The notes below the pieces were generated by a model, which ran no database searches, was not told the origin of the DNA, and was given only the letters and a program-made list of their open reading frames with translations. A program made the position numbers and the translations under genes. A stretch of DNA of 33,132 nucleotides, from the NCBI GenBank assembly GCA_016212825.1, contig JACRDS010000109.1, forward strand, positions 1 through 33,132. The letters run 5' to 3'. Positions 6,288-14,444 of the stretch are shown piece after piece. The DNA comes from Elusimicrobiota bacterium (GTDB taxonomy: Bacteria > Elusimicrobiota > Elusimicrobia > UBA1565 > UBA9628). Every line of letters begins with the position of its first letter. Positions within the stretch are counted from its first letter, which is position 1.

Positions 6288-8666
6288 TCAGGCGATACCG
6301 CAGGCGCGGTCGAACTCCGAGCTGAAGAGCGCGGCGTTGGAGTAGCGCCTGGTGGGATCGGGCTCGAGGGCCTGCGCGAAGAAGGCGTCGAGCCCCGAAG
6401 GCAGGGCCGGGCCGCGCAGGGTGATGGCTTCGTAGCGCCTCTGCAGCTTGGCATCAAGGAAATCAGGCCCCTCGAAGGGCCGCGAGCCGCAGAGCAGCTC
6501 GTAGGTCATCACGCCCAGGGCGTAGAGGTCCGAGGCCTTGGACACGCTGCCCAAGCCCTGCTCCGGAGCCATGTACGGCGGCGTGCCGGCCGCGGCCGTC
6601 TGGGTCAGGATCGTGGCGGCTTTGGCCTGGTGCGCCACCCCGAAGTCCATGACCTTGGCCGAGCCGTCCCCCGAGATCATGACGTTGGAGGGCTTGAGGT
6701 CGCGGTGGATGATGTCGCGGCCGTGCGCCGCGCCCAGGGCCGAGGAGATCTGCGTGACCAGCCGCCGCACCGCGGGCACGGGCAGGGACTTGTTCAGGGA
6801 CAGGACCTTGTCGAGGGACTTGCCGTCCACGTACTCGAAGACCAGGAAGGGCTCGTCCTCCATGACCACGGTGTAGATCTCGGCCACGTTGGGGTGCTTG
6901 AGCTGGGCCACCAGGCGCGCCTCGCGCAGGAAGCGCTCGATGTCCTCGGCCGAGCCCAGGGCCTCGCGCTGCAGCCGCTTGATGGCCACGCGCCTCTGCA
7001 GGGTCTGGTCCAAGCCCTCGTAGACCACGCCCATGCCGCCGCGGCCGAGCTCGCGCACGATGCGATAGGTCCCCCCCAGCACGGAGTCGGGGGCGAGGTC
7101 CGCGGGCGCGGCCTCGGCGGCCCGCACGGGCGTCCTCCAGCGCTGGGTCAGCTCGCGGCCGCGCTGGGTCCCGAGCATGCCCAGCAGGACCAGGAGCAGG
7201 GACAGGGCGATGGCCCCGCCCCGCACGAGCCGGCGGTCCAGCTGCGGCGCCTTCCGGCGCGGGACCGCGGAGAGGCCGAGCTTGTCGCGCAGGGGCGCGG
7301 CCAGGGGCTCCAGCGACGGGTCCAGCCGCACCGCGGTCTCCAGGTCGCGCGCCGCGGTCTCGGACTGGCCCAGCCGCTCCTCGGCCATGGCCCGGTAGAG
7401 GAAGCCCAGGCCGTTGCGGGGGTCGAGCTCGATGGCCCGGCTGGCGTCGGCCAGGGCCTCCCGCAGTTGTCCGGTCTCGATGTGGGCATAGGCGCGGGCG
7501 CGCAGGGCACGGGCCGATATCGCCTCCACGGGCTTGAGGGCTAGGGCGGTCCCGGCGTCGCTGATGGCGGCAGGGAAGCTCCTCAGGGCGTTGTCCACCT
7601 CGGCGCGAACGGTCCAGGCCAGGGCGTCCTTGGGGTCGTCGTCCACGGCCTGGGAGAGCACGAGCAGGGCCCCGGTGTAATCTCCGAGCTCGCGCCTGGA
7701 CACCCCTTTCTGCACCAAGGGGGCGTAGGTGACGGGGACGGGGCCGCGGCCGCCCTGCGCCGCATTGGCCTGGTCCGCGACCTGCTGGGGGGTCAGCCGG
7801 CCCTGGGAGTCATAGGCGCCGGGCGCGGCGGCCTGGGCCGCGCGGCCGGCGGGGCCCCGGATCTCGGCCCGGCCCGGATCGCCGGGCAGTCCCTCCTCCA
7901 TGGCCTGTCCGCGCAGGAAGCCGTCGGTGATCCGCCTGACCTTGTCCGTGATGCCCGAGGCGCGCTGGACGTCCGGGCTCGTGCCGACGAGCATCTTGGC
8001 GGCCTTATTGTCAGGGTCCTGCTTCAGGAGCTGTCGAGCCACGGCCGCGGCTTCCTCGGTGCGGCCCTGCTGGTAGAGCGACCGGGCCAGGCCCTCCTGT
8101 GCCGCGACGTTCGTCCGGTCGGACTCCCACACGCGCCGGAAGTTGCGCTCCGCATCCTGGGGCTGCCCGGCCTGAAGGAAATCCCGGCCGGCCCGCAATG
8201 AAAGGGGCCAGCTCGAGGGGCCGGAGGTCTGCAGGGCCTCGCGCTCTCCTGACTGCGCGGCGCCAAAGAACAGCTTCGCATCAGCGACACTCTGGACGCC
8301 GAGCGCACTGGACTCGAATAGCTTTGCGGCGATCCCCGCCGCTCCGCCTCGCTGGTCCAATTGGATTGTATTGACGAGTTCATGCGACACGGCCCCGGAC
8401 AGCTTCTTGTTCTCGTCATCGGACTTATGCTTGACGACGTTCTTGCTCACACCGTTCCCGTCCCCGTCGAGCTCGTCGGAGGTCCGGTCTGTGGCGGTCG
8501 TCCACCCGTCCTGTTCCTTGGAATGTTCCCGAGACTCGTTCACCGTCTCGATCACGAGCGTCCCGGCAGCCCGCTCGACCCCGCCAGTCTCTCCAGGGCC
8601 GCCACCGCCGGCAGCAGAAACAGGCAGGAAACCGACACACAAGACGACGAGCGGGAGCCGCCGCAT
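6288..8666 (-). CDS. TPR-containing membrane serine/threonine protein kinase
   Basis: 792 residues. An N-terminal signal-like segment (residues 3-18) is followed by a polar region of unknown fold (20-150), TPR-like helical repeats at about 155-225 and 320-465 (e.g. GQLREALADASRAIELDP), one membrane helix at about 483-499 (GGAIALSLLLVLLGMLG), and a complete Hanks-type kinase domain at about 533-785. Kinase motifs: glycine loop GRGGMGVVY (541-549), Lys563 in AIK, HRDLKPSN with Asp656, DFG at 674-676, and the GTPPYMAPEQ activation segment. All catalytic residues are present. If the signal segment is real, the TPRs are outside and the kinase inside, the reverse of the usual PknB order (kinase first, sensor last). 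The promoter is TTGACA-17-TACACT, 11 nt before the ATG, with no Shine-Dalgarno. Targets unknown. Confidence 0.88.
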   Translation of the reverse strand: MRRLPLVVLCVGFLPVSAAGGGGPGETGGVERAAGTLVIETVNESREHSKEQDGWTTATDRTSDELDGDGNGVSKNVVKHKSDDENKKLSGAVSHELVNTIQLDQRGGAAGIAAKLFESSALGVQSVADAKLFFGAAQSGEREALQTSGPSSWPLSLRAGRDFLQAGQPQDAERNFRRVWESDRTNVAAQEGLARSLYQQGRTEEAAAVARQLLKQDPDNKAAKMLVGTSPDVQRASGITDKVRRITDGFLRGQAMEEGLPGDPGRAEIRGPAGRAAQAAAPGAYDSQGRLTPQQVADQANAAQGGRGPVPVTYAPLVQKGVSRRELGDYTGALLVLSQAVDDDPKDALAWTVRAEVDNALRSFPAAISDAGTALALKPVEAISARALRARAYAHIETGQLREALADASRAIELDPRNGLGFLYRAMAEERLGQSETAARDLETAVRLDPSLEPLAAPLRDKLGLSAVPRRKAPQLDRRLVRGGAIALSLLLVLLGMLGTQRGRELTQRWRTPVRAAEAAPADLAPDSVLGGTYRIVRELGRGGMGVVYEGLDQTLQRRVAIKRLQREALGSAEDIERFLREARLVAQLKHPNVAEIYTVVMEDEPFLVFEYVDGKSLDKVLSLNKSLPVPAVRRLVTQISSALGAAHGRDIIHRDLKPSNVMISGDGSAKVMDFGVAHQAKAATILTQTAAAGTPPYMAPEQGLGSVSKASDLYALGVMTYELLCGSRPFEGPDFLDAKLQRRYEAITLRGPALPSGLDAFFAQALEPDPTRRYSNAALFSSEFDRACGIA

Positions 8667-8677
8667 GATTAATTAGA

Positions 8678-8706
8678 AGTGTAGCGGAGGAAGCAGGTCT
8701 TGTCAA
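8678..8706 (-). promoter_or_regulatory. Sigma70-type promoter for the TPR-kinase gene
   Basis: On the minus strand: TTGACA (8706-8701), a perfect -35, then a 17 nt spacer and TACACT (8683-8678). The ATG is at 8666, 11 nt after the -10 box, so the leader would be only a few nucleotides. Confidence 0.75.
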
Positions 8707-8720
8707 TGAGCGCTCGGCGC

Positions 8721-9950
8721 TCAGGCAAAGCGGTGCCGGCGCACGGCCCCGCCGCGGCCGCGGAAGGCGCAGCAGTTGCGGCCCGAGGCCTTGCAAAGCA
8801 AGAGCAGCTCGTCGGCGGCCTTGATGGCCTCGTCGAAGCTGGGCAGGCCGCCGCGGCGCCCGGGCTTCACGGTGAGGATGCCCGCGCTGAAGCGCAGGCG
8901 CTCGGATGCGGCGCCGCGCGCCCGCGCCGAAGCCGGCATGAAATCCGCCTCCCGGAGCCGGGCGTGGACGCGCTGCAGGATCGAGCGCACGGCCTCGGAG
9001 CTCGCGCCCGGGAACAGGGCCACGAACTCCTCGCCTCCGTAGCGGCCCACCACGTCCGAGACGCGCAAGGTGGCCTGCACGGTCTGGGCGAAGCGCTTGA
9101 GCACCGCGTCGCCCACGTCGTGGCCGTAGCGGTCGTTGAAGCGCTTGAAGTGGTCGAGGTCGAGCATGGCCACGCTGACCACGCCGCCGCCCCGCCCGGC
9201 GCCCTCCAAGGCGTGCTCCCAGCGCTTGGCGAGTATGGGGCGCAGGAAGAAGCCGGTCAGGGCGTCGCGCTCCGAGAGGTACTTGGCCCGGCGGAAGTCG
9301 CGGGTGTGCAGGATGCGGTAGCGCAGCAGATCCGCGAAGGGCAGCAGGCGCTCGGTGAGCTTCTTCAAGGCCGGCTGGCGCGGCTTGGAGAAGGACATGT
9401 GCATCTTGGCCAGGACCTTGGAGTTGTCCGGGTGCAGGACGGTCCAGTTCATCCAGGAGCGCGTCTCCTGGTGCCGGGCCTGGGCGATCTCCTCCATGGA
9501 CAGCTCGCGCACCACGTTGTTGACGATGCGCGGCCGCTTGGTAATCATGCACTCAAGCATGCTGGCCTCTAGGAAGAGCGAGTCGCGTATGATCTTCTCG
9601 CTCTCGGCCGTGTAGCCGATGAAGATCTGCTCCTCCAGCAGTCCGCCCAGGTAGGCGCGGTGGCGCTCGGCCTGGCCCCGGTACCAGGAGATGGAGGGCA
9701 GGCGGCGCCGGGGCATCCAGCCCACCCGGTCGTAGAACTCGCGCTCGTCGTAGTCGGTCAGGATGGTGATGTCGCCGCGGTTGACGCCGAAGTACTCGAA
9801 GAAGTAGCGGTAGAGCTGGGCGCCGACCTCGCGCAGGTCGTTGGTCCGGATGGCCGCGGAGAACAGCTCGTTGCGGCGCCGGTTCTCCAGCCGCTCGCGG
9901 TAGAGCTGGGCGCGCACGGCCTTGAGCCGTGCGGAGAGGTCGCGTCCCAT
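8721..9950 (-). CDS. Diguanylate cyclase (GGDEF domain) with novel N-terminal domain
   Basis: 409 residues starting at the ATG at 9950. The ORF track extends to 10343, but that extension overlaps ctaB antisense-frame sequence and has shadow-like composition. The C-terminal GGDEF domain spans about 240-390: DALTGFFLRP, MLDLDHFKRFNDRYGH, and the active site GGEEF at residues 305-309, with an RVSD product-inhibition I-site five residues before it. It should therefore make c-di-GMP from two GTP and be feedback inhibited. The N-terminal ~220 residues (ELFSAAIRTNDLREVGAQLYRYFFEYFGV...) are soluble and may be a sensor; I do not recognise the family. No membrane helix is visible. An extended -10 (TGCTAGAAT) lies 10 nt before the ATG. 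Confidence 0.88.
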   Translation of the reverse strand: MGRDLSARLKAVRAQLYRERLENRRRNELFSAAIRTNDLREVGAQLYRYFFEYFGVNRGDITILTDYDEREFYDRVGWMPRRRLPSISWYRGQAERHRAYLGGLLEEQIFIGYTAESEKIIRDSLFLEASMLECMITKRPRIVNNVVRELSMEEIAQARHQETRSWMNWTVLHPDNSKVLAKMHMSFSKPRQPALKKLTERLLPFADLLRYRILHTRDFRRAKYLSERDALTGFFLRPILAKRWEHALEGAGRGGGVVSVAMLDLDHFKRFNDRYGHDVGDAVLKRFAQTVQATLRVSDVVGRYGGEEFVALFPGASSEAVRSILQRVHARLREADFMPASARARGAASERLRFSAGILTVKPGRRGGLPSFDEAIKAADELLLLCKASGRNCCAFRGRGGAVRRHRFA

Positions 9951-9960
9951 GGTGGTCCGG

Positions 9961-9969
9961 ATTCTAGCA
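9961..9969 (-). promoter_or_regulatory. Extended -10 promoter element for the GGDEF gene
   Basis: Minus-strand TGCTAGAAT (9969-9961) is a TGn-extended -10. The ATG at 9950 is 10 nt after it. No convincing -35 is seen, as is common for extended -10 promoters. Confidence 0.5.
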
Positions 9970-9979
9970 CATCGGCCCG

Positions 9980-10825
9980 TCACAGGTACGGGTCGGCAGT
10001 GATGAGCGCCATGACGATGAGGACGAAGGCGTTGAGCCGGCCGAAGGCCTGGCTCCGCGCGGCCTCGTCCGGCAGGCGCAGCAAAGGCACGCAGCGCCAG
10101 GCCAGCCAGCCCGCGGCCGCGGCCAGCAGGGCGCAGGCCGCGGGCGAGGCCACGACGCCGGAGAAAGGCAGCAGCAAAGCCGAGGCCGCGGCCGCGCATA
10201 TCCAGACCGCGCTCAGCCGGCCCAGGCCCGCCTCGCCCAGAGCCAGTCCCGGGTCCTGCAGGCTGGCGCGCCTGAGGTCCGCGGCCTGCCGGGGAGCCAG
10301 GAGCCAGAAGTGCGGCACCTGCCAGAGGTAGAAGAAGAGGCACAGAGCCGGGAGCCCCGGCTCGCTCCAGGACCGGCCCGCGGCCAGCCAGCCCAGCGCG
10401 GGCGGGACCGCGCCGACCAAGGCGCCGGGGACCACGGCGAAGGCGGTCAGTCGCTTGAGCGGGACGTAGACCCCGTCGTACCAGGCCACGGCCGCGGCCG
10501 CGAGCAGGACCCCGGCCGTGCCCGCGGCCAGACCGGTCGAAGCCAGGCCCGCGGCCAGCAGGCCCAGCGCCGCGCAGAGGGCTTGGGCCGGAGTCATGGA
10601 GCCCGCGGGCAAAGGCCGGCCCCGGGTCCGCTCCATGAGGCCGTCGCGGCGCCGCTCCAGGAGCTGGTTGAGCGCGCCCGCGCCGCAGGCGGTCAAGAGC
10701 ACTCCCAGGCCCAGAGGCCAGGCTCGCGGCCCGAAGCCGCCGGAGGCCAGGACGGACACAGACAAGGCCGAGGCCGCGGCGGCCGAGGCGATGCGCGGCT
10801 TGAGCAGGTCCGCCCCGGCCGTCAC
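9980..10825 (-). CDS. ctaB: Protoheme IX farnesyltransferase (heme O synthase)
   Basis: 281 residues with about seven to nine hydrophobic helices, a UbiA-superfamily prenyltransferase. The first substrate-binding motif is NQLLERRRDGLMERTRGRPLP, normally N-x3-D-x3-D-x-x-M-x-R-T; here the first Asp is Glu. The second loop, YDGVYVPLKRLTAFAVVPGALVGAVPPALGW, matches the heme O synthase consensus (LKR.T...PG...GA.PP..GW). The enzyme transfers a farnesyl group to heme b to give heme O, precursor of heme A for the oxidase encoded just upstream. It starts with GTG at 10825, overlapping the coxB stop (GTGA), so it is the last gene of the respiratory operon. No heme A synthase (ctaA) is seen in the window. 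Confidence 0.9.
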   Translation of the reverse strand: MTAGADLLKPRIASAAAASALSVSVLASGGFGPRAWPLGLGVLLTACGAGALNQLLERRRDGLMERTRGRPLPAGSMTPAQALCAALGLLAAGLASTGLAAGTAGVLLAAAAVAWYDGVYVPLKRLTAFAVVPGALVGAVPPALGWLAAGRSWSEPGLPALCLFFYLWQVPHFWLLAPRQAADLRRASLQDPGLALGEAGLGRLSAVWICAAAASALLLPFSGVVASPAACALLAAAAGWLAWRCVPLLRLPDEAARSQAFGRLNAFVLIVMALITADPYL

Positions 10826-11766
10826 TTGTCCCTCAAGGACTTGATGTAGGCGATGACCTCGGCGAGCTCGGCTTCGGTGAGGTCGGAAGGCGGCATGACG
10901 GGCGGATAGCCGACCACCACCGCGGAGTCAGGCTCTTGGATGACCTGCCGCAGGAACTTCTCGTCCGCCGCCACCTCGCGCTCGCCGTCCTTGAAAAGCA
11001 CGGCGTGGCGGGTGCCGTAGAGCCCCTTGAGGGTGGGGCCGACCATGGGGGTGCCGTCCACGGAATGGCAGGCCAGGCAGCCCTTGGCGCCCAGCAGCTC
11101 CAAGGCCGATGTCTTCCGGGGAGAGCCGGCGGCGGGCGCGGCGGCGTGGGGAGCATCCTCGTCGGAGAAGTACCACTTCTTGAAGTCCTCCTCCGAGAGC
11201 ACCCGGACCTTGGAGAGCATGGCGGAGTGGTCCACCCCGCAGATGACCGTGCACTGGATGTCGAAGTCGCCCAAAAGGCGCGGGGCGAACCAGACGAAGT
11301 TGCTCTTGCCCGGCACCACGTCCACCTTAATCCGGAAGGCGGGCACGAAGAAGCCGTGGATGACGTCGAGGCTGCGGGTGACGAGCTTGATCGGCCGGCC
11401 CAAGGCGGCGTAGAGCTCCCCGCTCTGCCGGCCGTTGGGGTACTTGAAGCTCCAGGCCCACTGCCGGGCCGTGACCTCCACCACCATGGCGTCGGGCGGC
11501 GGGTTGCGCATGGTGCGGAAGTCGGTCCAGCCGTAGTAGAACATGGCCAGGAAGAGGACCAAGGGCACTACGGTCCAGACGATCTCCAGGGGCGTGTTCT
11601 CGTGGATGTCCACCGGCTCCGGGTTGCGCTTGCGGCTGTAGCGGATGGAGAAGTACACGATGAAGAAGGTGACCAGCAGGAGGAAGGCGGCGCAGACCGC
11701 CAAAGTGCCCAGGAAGACCCGGTCCACCGACCCGCTGAAGCTGGAAGCCTGGGCTAGGAAGGGCAT
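10822..11766 (-). CDS. coxB: Cytochrome c oxidase subunit II with fused cytochrome c domain (caa3 type)
   Basis: 314 residues. Two membrane helices (about 18-40 and 62-82) form the hairpin, then the cupredoxin domain. The CuA ligands are present: His in DVIHGFFVP, and Cys-x3-Cys-x3-His-x2-Met in CTVICGVDHSAM. A C-terminal cytochrome c domain contains CLACH and a distal Met in PPVMPPSDLTEAE, which makes this a caa3-type subunit II. It accepts electrons at heme c and passes them via CuA to heme a in CoxA. There is no obvious cleaved signal peptide beyond the first helix. It lies 7 nt after the subunit IV gene and overlaps ctaB by 4 nt. Confidence 0.95.
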   Translation of the reverse strand: MPFLAQASSFSGSVDRVFLGTLAVCAAFLLLVTFFIVYFSIRYSRKRNPEPVDIHENTPLEIVWTVVPLVLFLAMFYYGWTDFRTMRNPPPDAMVVEVTARQWAWSFKYPNGRQSGELYAALGRPIKLVTRSLDVIHGFFVPAFRIKVDVVPGKSNFVWFAPRLLGDFDIQCTVICGVDHSAMLSKVRVLSEEDFKKWYFSDEDAPHAAAPAAGSPRKTSALELLGAKGCLACHSVDGTPMVGPTLKGLYGTRHAVLFKDGEREVAADEKFLRQVIQEPDSAVVVGYPPVMPPSDLTEAELAEVIAYIKSLRDK

Positions 11767-11773
11767 AGGGTCT

Positions 11774-12058
11774 CTAACGGAAGGAGATGTCCAAAAATAG
11801 CATCCCGATGAAGATGATGAGCACGGCCAGGGCCGTGAAGACCATAGCCTTGAGCACGGCCTTCTCGTACTTGAGGTGCATGAAGAAGTAGAGGACCAAG
11901 GCGGCCTTCAGCGGCGTGAGCGCGAGCATGGCCCAGACCGCTGCGGCCTCGGAGACGCGGCTGGCCCCGACCAGGGCCGCGGTCAGCAGCACCAAGGCGC
12001 CCCAGACCTTGAGCAAGGTCGGGTACTCGATGGTGTGTCCCTGTTCCCGTACGCTCAT
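11774..12058 (-). CDS. Cytochrome c oxidase subunit IV, bacterial caa3 type
   Basis: 94 residues with three hydrophobic helices (about 18-35, 40-60 and 68-90). ALTPLKAALVLYFFMHLKYE is characteristic of the prokaryotic subunit IV (COX4_pro) family. It is a small structural subunit of caa3 oxidases, between coxC and coxB as in many such operons. Its ATG at 12058 overlaps the stop of a preceding 62-codon ORF (TGATG), and no good Shine-Dalgarno precedes it, suggesting translational coupling. Confidence 0.85.
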   Translation of the reverse strand: MSVREQGHTIEYPTLLKVWGALVLLTAALVGASRVSEAAAVWAMLALTPLKAALVLYFFMHLKYEKAVLKAMVFTALAVLIIFIGMLFLDISFR

Positions 12059-12246
12059 CAGTTGTTGTTGCCGTTGCCGTCAGCCCCGGCGGCGCTTGGC
12101 GCCGCCGGGAGCGGGCGCACTATTCCTCCTGCGCCCGCACCTTCATAAAGAGCCGTTGTTATTTTATGAGAGATAGACTCTCTCTCCCGCCTTGCCGGCG
12201 GCACGAACTTTTGCCAGATGATGGGCACCGGTCTCTTCGTTTCCAT
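12058..12246 (-). CDS. Doubtful 62-codon ORF between coxC and subunit IV genes
   Basis: This is the only open frame filling the 197 bp between coxC and the subunit IV gene. It starts at ATG 12246 (TAGGA upstream) and ends in TGATG with the next gene, as expected for operon coupling. Against it, third codon positions are not strongly GC-biased in the first two thirds, unlike its neighbours, and the product (METKRPVPIIWQKFVPPARR...) is polar and matches nothing I recognise. An internal GTG with a strong AGGAGGAATA Shine-Dalgarno lies in the same frame. The region may instead be a structured spacer: it contains an 11-bp hairpin (12085-12109) and GAGAGA/TCTCTC arms (about 12169-12185). Confidence 0.3.
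   Translation of the reverse strand: METKRPVPIIWQKFVPPARRERESISHKITTALYEGAGAGGIVRPLPAAPSAAGADGNGNNN
12085..12109 (-). other. Intra-operon GC hairpin upstream of the subunit IV gene
   Basis: CCCGGCGGCGC, loop, GCGCCGCCGGG: 11 perfect base pairs with a 3-nt loop, ending 27 nt before the subunit IV ATG on the transcribed strand. No T tract follows, so it is probably not a terminator. It could act in RNA processing or in setting subunit ratios. Confidence 0.45.
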
Positions 12247-12255
12247 TGTTTTGTC

Positions 12256-12858
12256 CTAGGCCGCCAGGTAGAAGAGAGGCAGCAGGAATATCCAGATGAC
12301 GTCGACGAGATGCCAGTACAGCCCGGAATTCTCCAGCAGGACATAGTCGTCCTGCCGCACGCGCTCGCGGGAGACCAGCACAGCCATGACGGTCAGCAGC
12401 ACCGTGCCAGCCAGCACGTGCAGGCCGTGCAGGCCGGTCATGATGTAGTAGAGCCCGAAGAACAGGGCTTCGCCCGCGGGCCGTTGGGCCAAGCCCGGGC
12501 CGTTGGGGTAGATGCCGTGGTGGAACTTCATCCCCCATTCTGCGGCCTTGTTGACCAAAAAGAGCGCGCCGCAGGCCGCGGTCAAGCCGGTCAATATGAG
12601 GGAGAGCTTCTTGTTCCCTTTCTGTATCGCCGTGATCGCTGCGGCCACGAATAGGCTGCTGGTCAGCAGGATGACCGTGTTGGCTACGCCCAAGGGCACG
12701 CTGAGCTCCCGTCCGGCGCTGTGGAAAGCCTCGGGGTTGAGCGCCCGGGAGCCGGCGTAGAGTATGAACAAGCCGCCGAAGAGCATGAATTCAGTGAAAA
12801 GAAAGAGCCACATGCCGATCTTGGCGCCCTGGTAGTCGTGGTGCACGGTCTCGCTCAT
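12256..12858 (-). CDS. coxC: Cytochrome c oxidase subunit III
   Basis: 200 residues from the ATG at 12858, which overlaps the coxA stop (ATGA). The ORF track starts further upstream at 13056, inside coxA, and is rejected. Five hydrophobic helices are visible. IGMWLFLFTEFMLFGGLFILY, FFGLYYIMTGLHGLHVLAG and YWHLVDVIWIFLLPLFYLA are hallmark subunit III segments, including the conserved helix-end H and the C-terminal HxVDxxW motif. This is the short five-helix form seen in caa3 and other bacterial oxidases. It stabilises the CoxA proton-uptake path. Confidence 0.94.
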   Translation of the reverse strand: MSETVHHDYQGAKIGMWLFLFTEFMLFGGLFILYAGSRALNPEAFHSAGRELSVPLGVANTVILLTSSLFVAAAITAIQKGNKKLSLILTGLTAACGALFLVNKAAEWGMKFHHGIYPNGPGLAQRPAGEALFFGLYYIMTGLHGLHVLAGTVLLTVMAVLVSRERVRQDDYVLLENSGLYWHLVDVIWIFLLPLFYLAA

Positions 12859-14444
12859 CCCGGCCTCCCCGGGTTGTAGGCGTAGGGACCGGCGGTCACG
12901 GTGGGGACCTCGGCGAAGTTCTCGGTGGGCGGAGGCGAGGAGATGGTCCACTCCAAGGTGATGCCGCCCCAGGGGTTGGCCTCCGCCTTGCGGCCCCGGA
13001 ACAGGGCGCAGATGAAGTTGCTGAAGAGTGTCACAAGGCCCGCGGCCAGCAGCCACGAGCCGGCCGTGGCCACCAGATGCGCGTCATGGAACTGGGGCAG
13101 GTGCGCGTAATAGCGCCGGGGCATGCCCTGGGCGCCCAGCACGAGCATGGTGAAGTAGAGTATGTTGAAGCCCGTAAAGGTCAGGCCCCAGGCCGCATAA
13201 GCGGGCCTGGCCGCGTACATCCTGCCGGTCATCTTGGGGAACCAGTAGAGCAAAGCCGCGAAGAAAGCGAAGCCGGTGCCGCCGAACATCACATAGTGGA
13301 AGTGGCCGACGATCCAGTACGTGTCGTGCAGGTGCACGTTGAGCCCCAAAGCGCCCTGCATCACCCCGGTCAGGCCGCCGATGGCGAAGAGGAAGACGAA
13401 GCTCAAAGCGTAGAGCATGGCCGGGGACATCTCGATGGAGCCCTTGTAGAGGGTGGCGGTCCAGTTGAAGACCTTGATGGCGCTGGGCACGGCCACGATG
13501 AAGGTCAGCAAAGAGAACACGAAATCCGCGGTGTCAGCCATGCCGCTGGTGAACATGTGGTGCGCCCAGACCATGGAGCCGAAGCCGGCGATGGCGATGG
13601 AGGAATAGGCGATGGCGTTGTAGCCGAAGATGCTCTTGCGCGAGAAGGTGGGGATGATCTCGCTGATGGCGCCCATGGCCGGCACGATCATGATGTAGAC
13701 CGCCGGGTGGGAGTAGGTCCAGAACATGTGCTGGTAGAGCAGTGGGTCGCCGCCCTTGGCCGGGTCGAAGACGCCGATGTTGAAGAAGCGCTCCAGGATC
13801 ACCAGCACCAAGGTGATGCCGATGATGGGCGTGACCAGGACCTGGATCCAGGCCGTGGCGTAGAGCGACCAGACGAAGAGGGGCATGCGGTGCCAGGTCA
13901 TCCCGGGCGCGCGCAGGCGGTGGATGGTGGTGATGAAGTTGAGCCCGGTGAGTATGGAGGAGAGGCCCAGGACGAAGGCCGCCAGCACGGCCAAAGACAC
14001 GTTGGTGCCGGTCTTGATGCTGAAGGGCACGTAGAAGGTCCAGCCCGTGTCCGGCGGGCCGTGGCCGGTGAAGAGAGACAAGACGGCCAAAGCGGCGCCC
14101 GTGACGAAGAAGTACCAGGAGAGGAGGTTGAGCCTGGGGAAGGCCACGTCCTTGGCGCCGATGAGGATGGGCAAGAAGAAGTTGCCGAACACCGCGGGCA
14201 GGCCGGGGATGACGAAGAGGAAGATCATGATGACGCCGTGCACGGTGAAGAGGGCGTTGTAGGTCTGGGCGGTCATCAGGAAGTCCCCGCCGCTCAGGTG
14301 CTTGAGGCGCATGGCCACGCCGATGCCCACGGCCACGAAGAAGAAGACCGTCATGAGCGCGAGATAGAGCAGGCCGATGCGCTTGTGGTCGGTGGAGGCG
14401 ATCCAGGACAGGAGGCCGCCGCCCTGTCTGTCGAGATAGCTCAT
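12855..14444 (-). CDS. coxA: Cytochrome c oxidase subunit I, heme-copper oxygen reductase type A2
   Basis: 529 residues with about 12 membrane helices. Heme and copper ligands are present: NALFTVHGVIMIF (heme a His), YSHPAVYIMIVPAMG (CuB His with the cross-linked Tyr), WAHHMFTSG (two CuB His), and GHFHYVMFGG (heme a3 and heme a His). Canonical A1 enzymes have H-P-E-V-Y with a D-channel Glu; here it is YSHPAVY, the tyrosine-serine motif of type A2 oxidases such as the Rhodothermus and Thermus caa3 enzymes. The K-channel Lys is present (PSAIKVFNW). It reduces O2 to water and pumps protons. It overlaps both the SCO and coxC genes by 4 nt. Confidence 0.96.
   Translation of the reverse strand: MSYLDRQGGGLLSWIASTDHKRIGLLYLALMTVFFFVAVGIGVAMRLKHLSGGDFLMTAQTYNALFTVHGVIMIFLFVIPGLPAVFGNFFLPILIGAKDVAFPRLNLLSWYFFVTGAALAVLSLFTGHGPPDTGWTFYVPFSIKTGTNVSLAVLAAFVLGLSSILTGLNFITTIHRLRAPGMTWHRMPLFVWSLYATAWIQVLVTPIIGITLVLVILERFFNIGVFDPAKGGDPLLYQHMFWTYSHPAVYIMIVPAMGAISEIIPTFSRKSIFGYNAIAYSSIAIAGFGSMVWAHHMFTSGMADTADFVFSLLTFIVAVPSAIKVFNWTATLYKGSIEMSPAMLYALSFVFLFAIGGLTGVMQGALGLNVHLHDTYWIVGHFHYVMFGGTGFAFFAALLYWFPKMTGRMYAARPAYAAWGLTFTGFNILYFTMLVLGAQGMPRRYYAHLPQFHDAHLVATAGSWLLAAGLVTLFSNFICALFRGRKAEANPWGGITLEWTISSPPPTENFAEVPTVTAGPYAYNPGRPG

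Noticed and set aside
8360-8400. SHELVN in the kinase N-terminal region as a zinc protease motif
   Set aside because: Only HExxN with no downstream ligand or supporting fold; probably chance.
9951-10343. N-terminal 131-residue extension of the GGDEF ORF
   Set aside because: It overlaps ctaB in another frame and has low-complexity Gly/Arg/Pro composition; the ATG at 9950 with an extended -10 is a better start.
12859-13056. 66-residue leader on the coxC ORF
   Set aside because: It lies within coxA; the ATGA overlap start at 12858 gives a standard subunit III.
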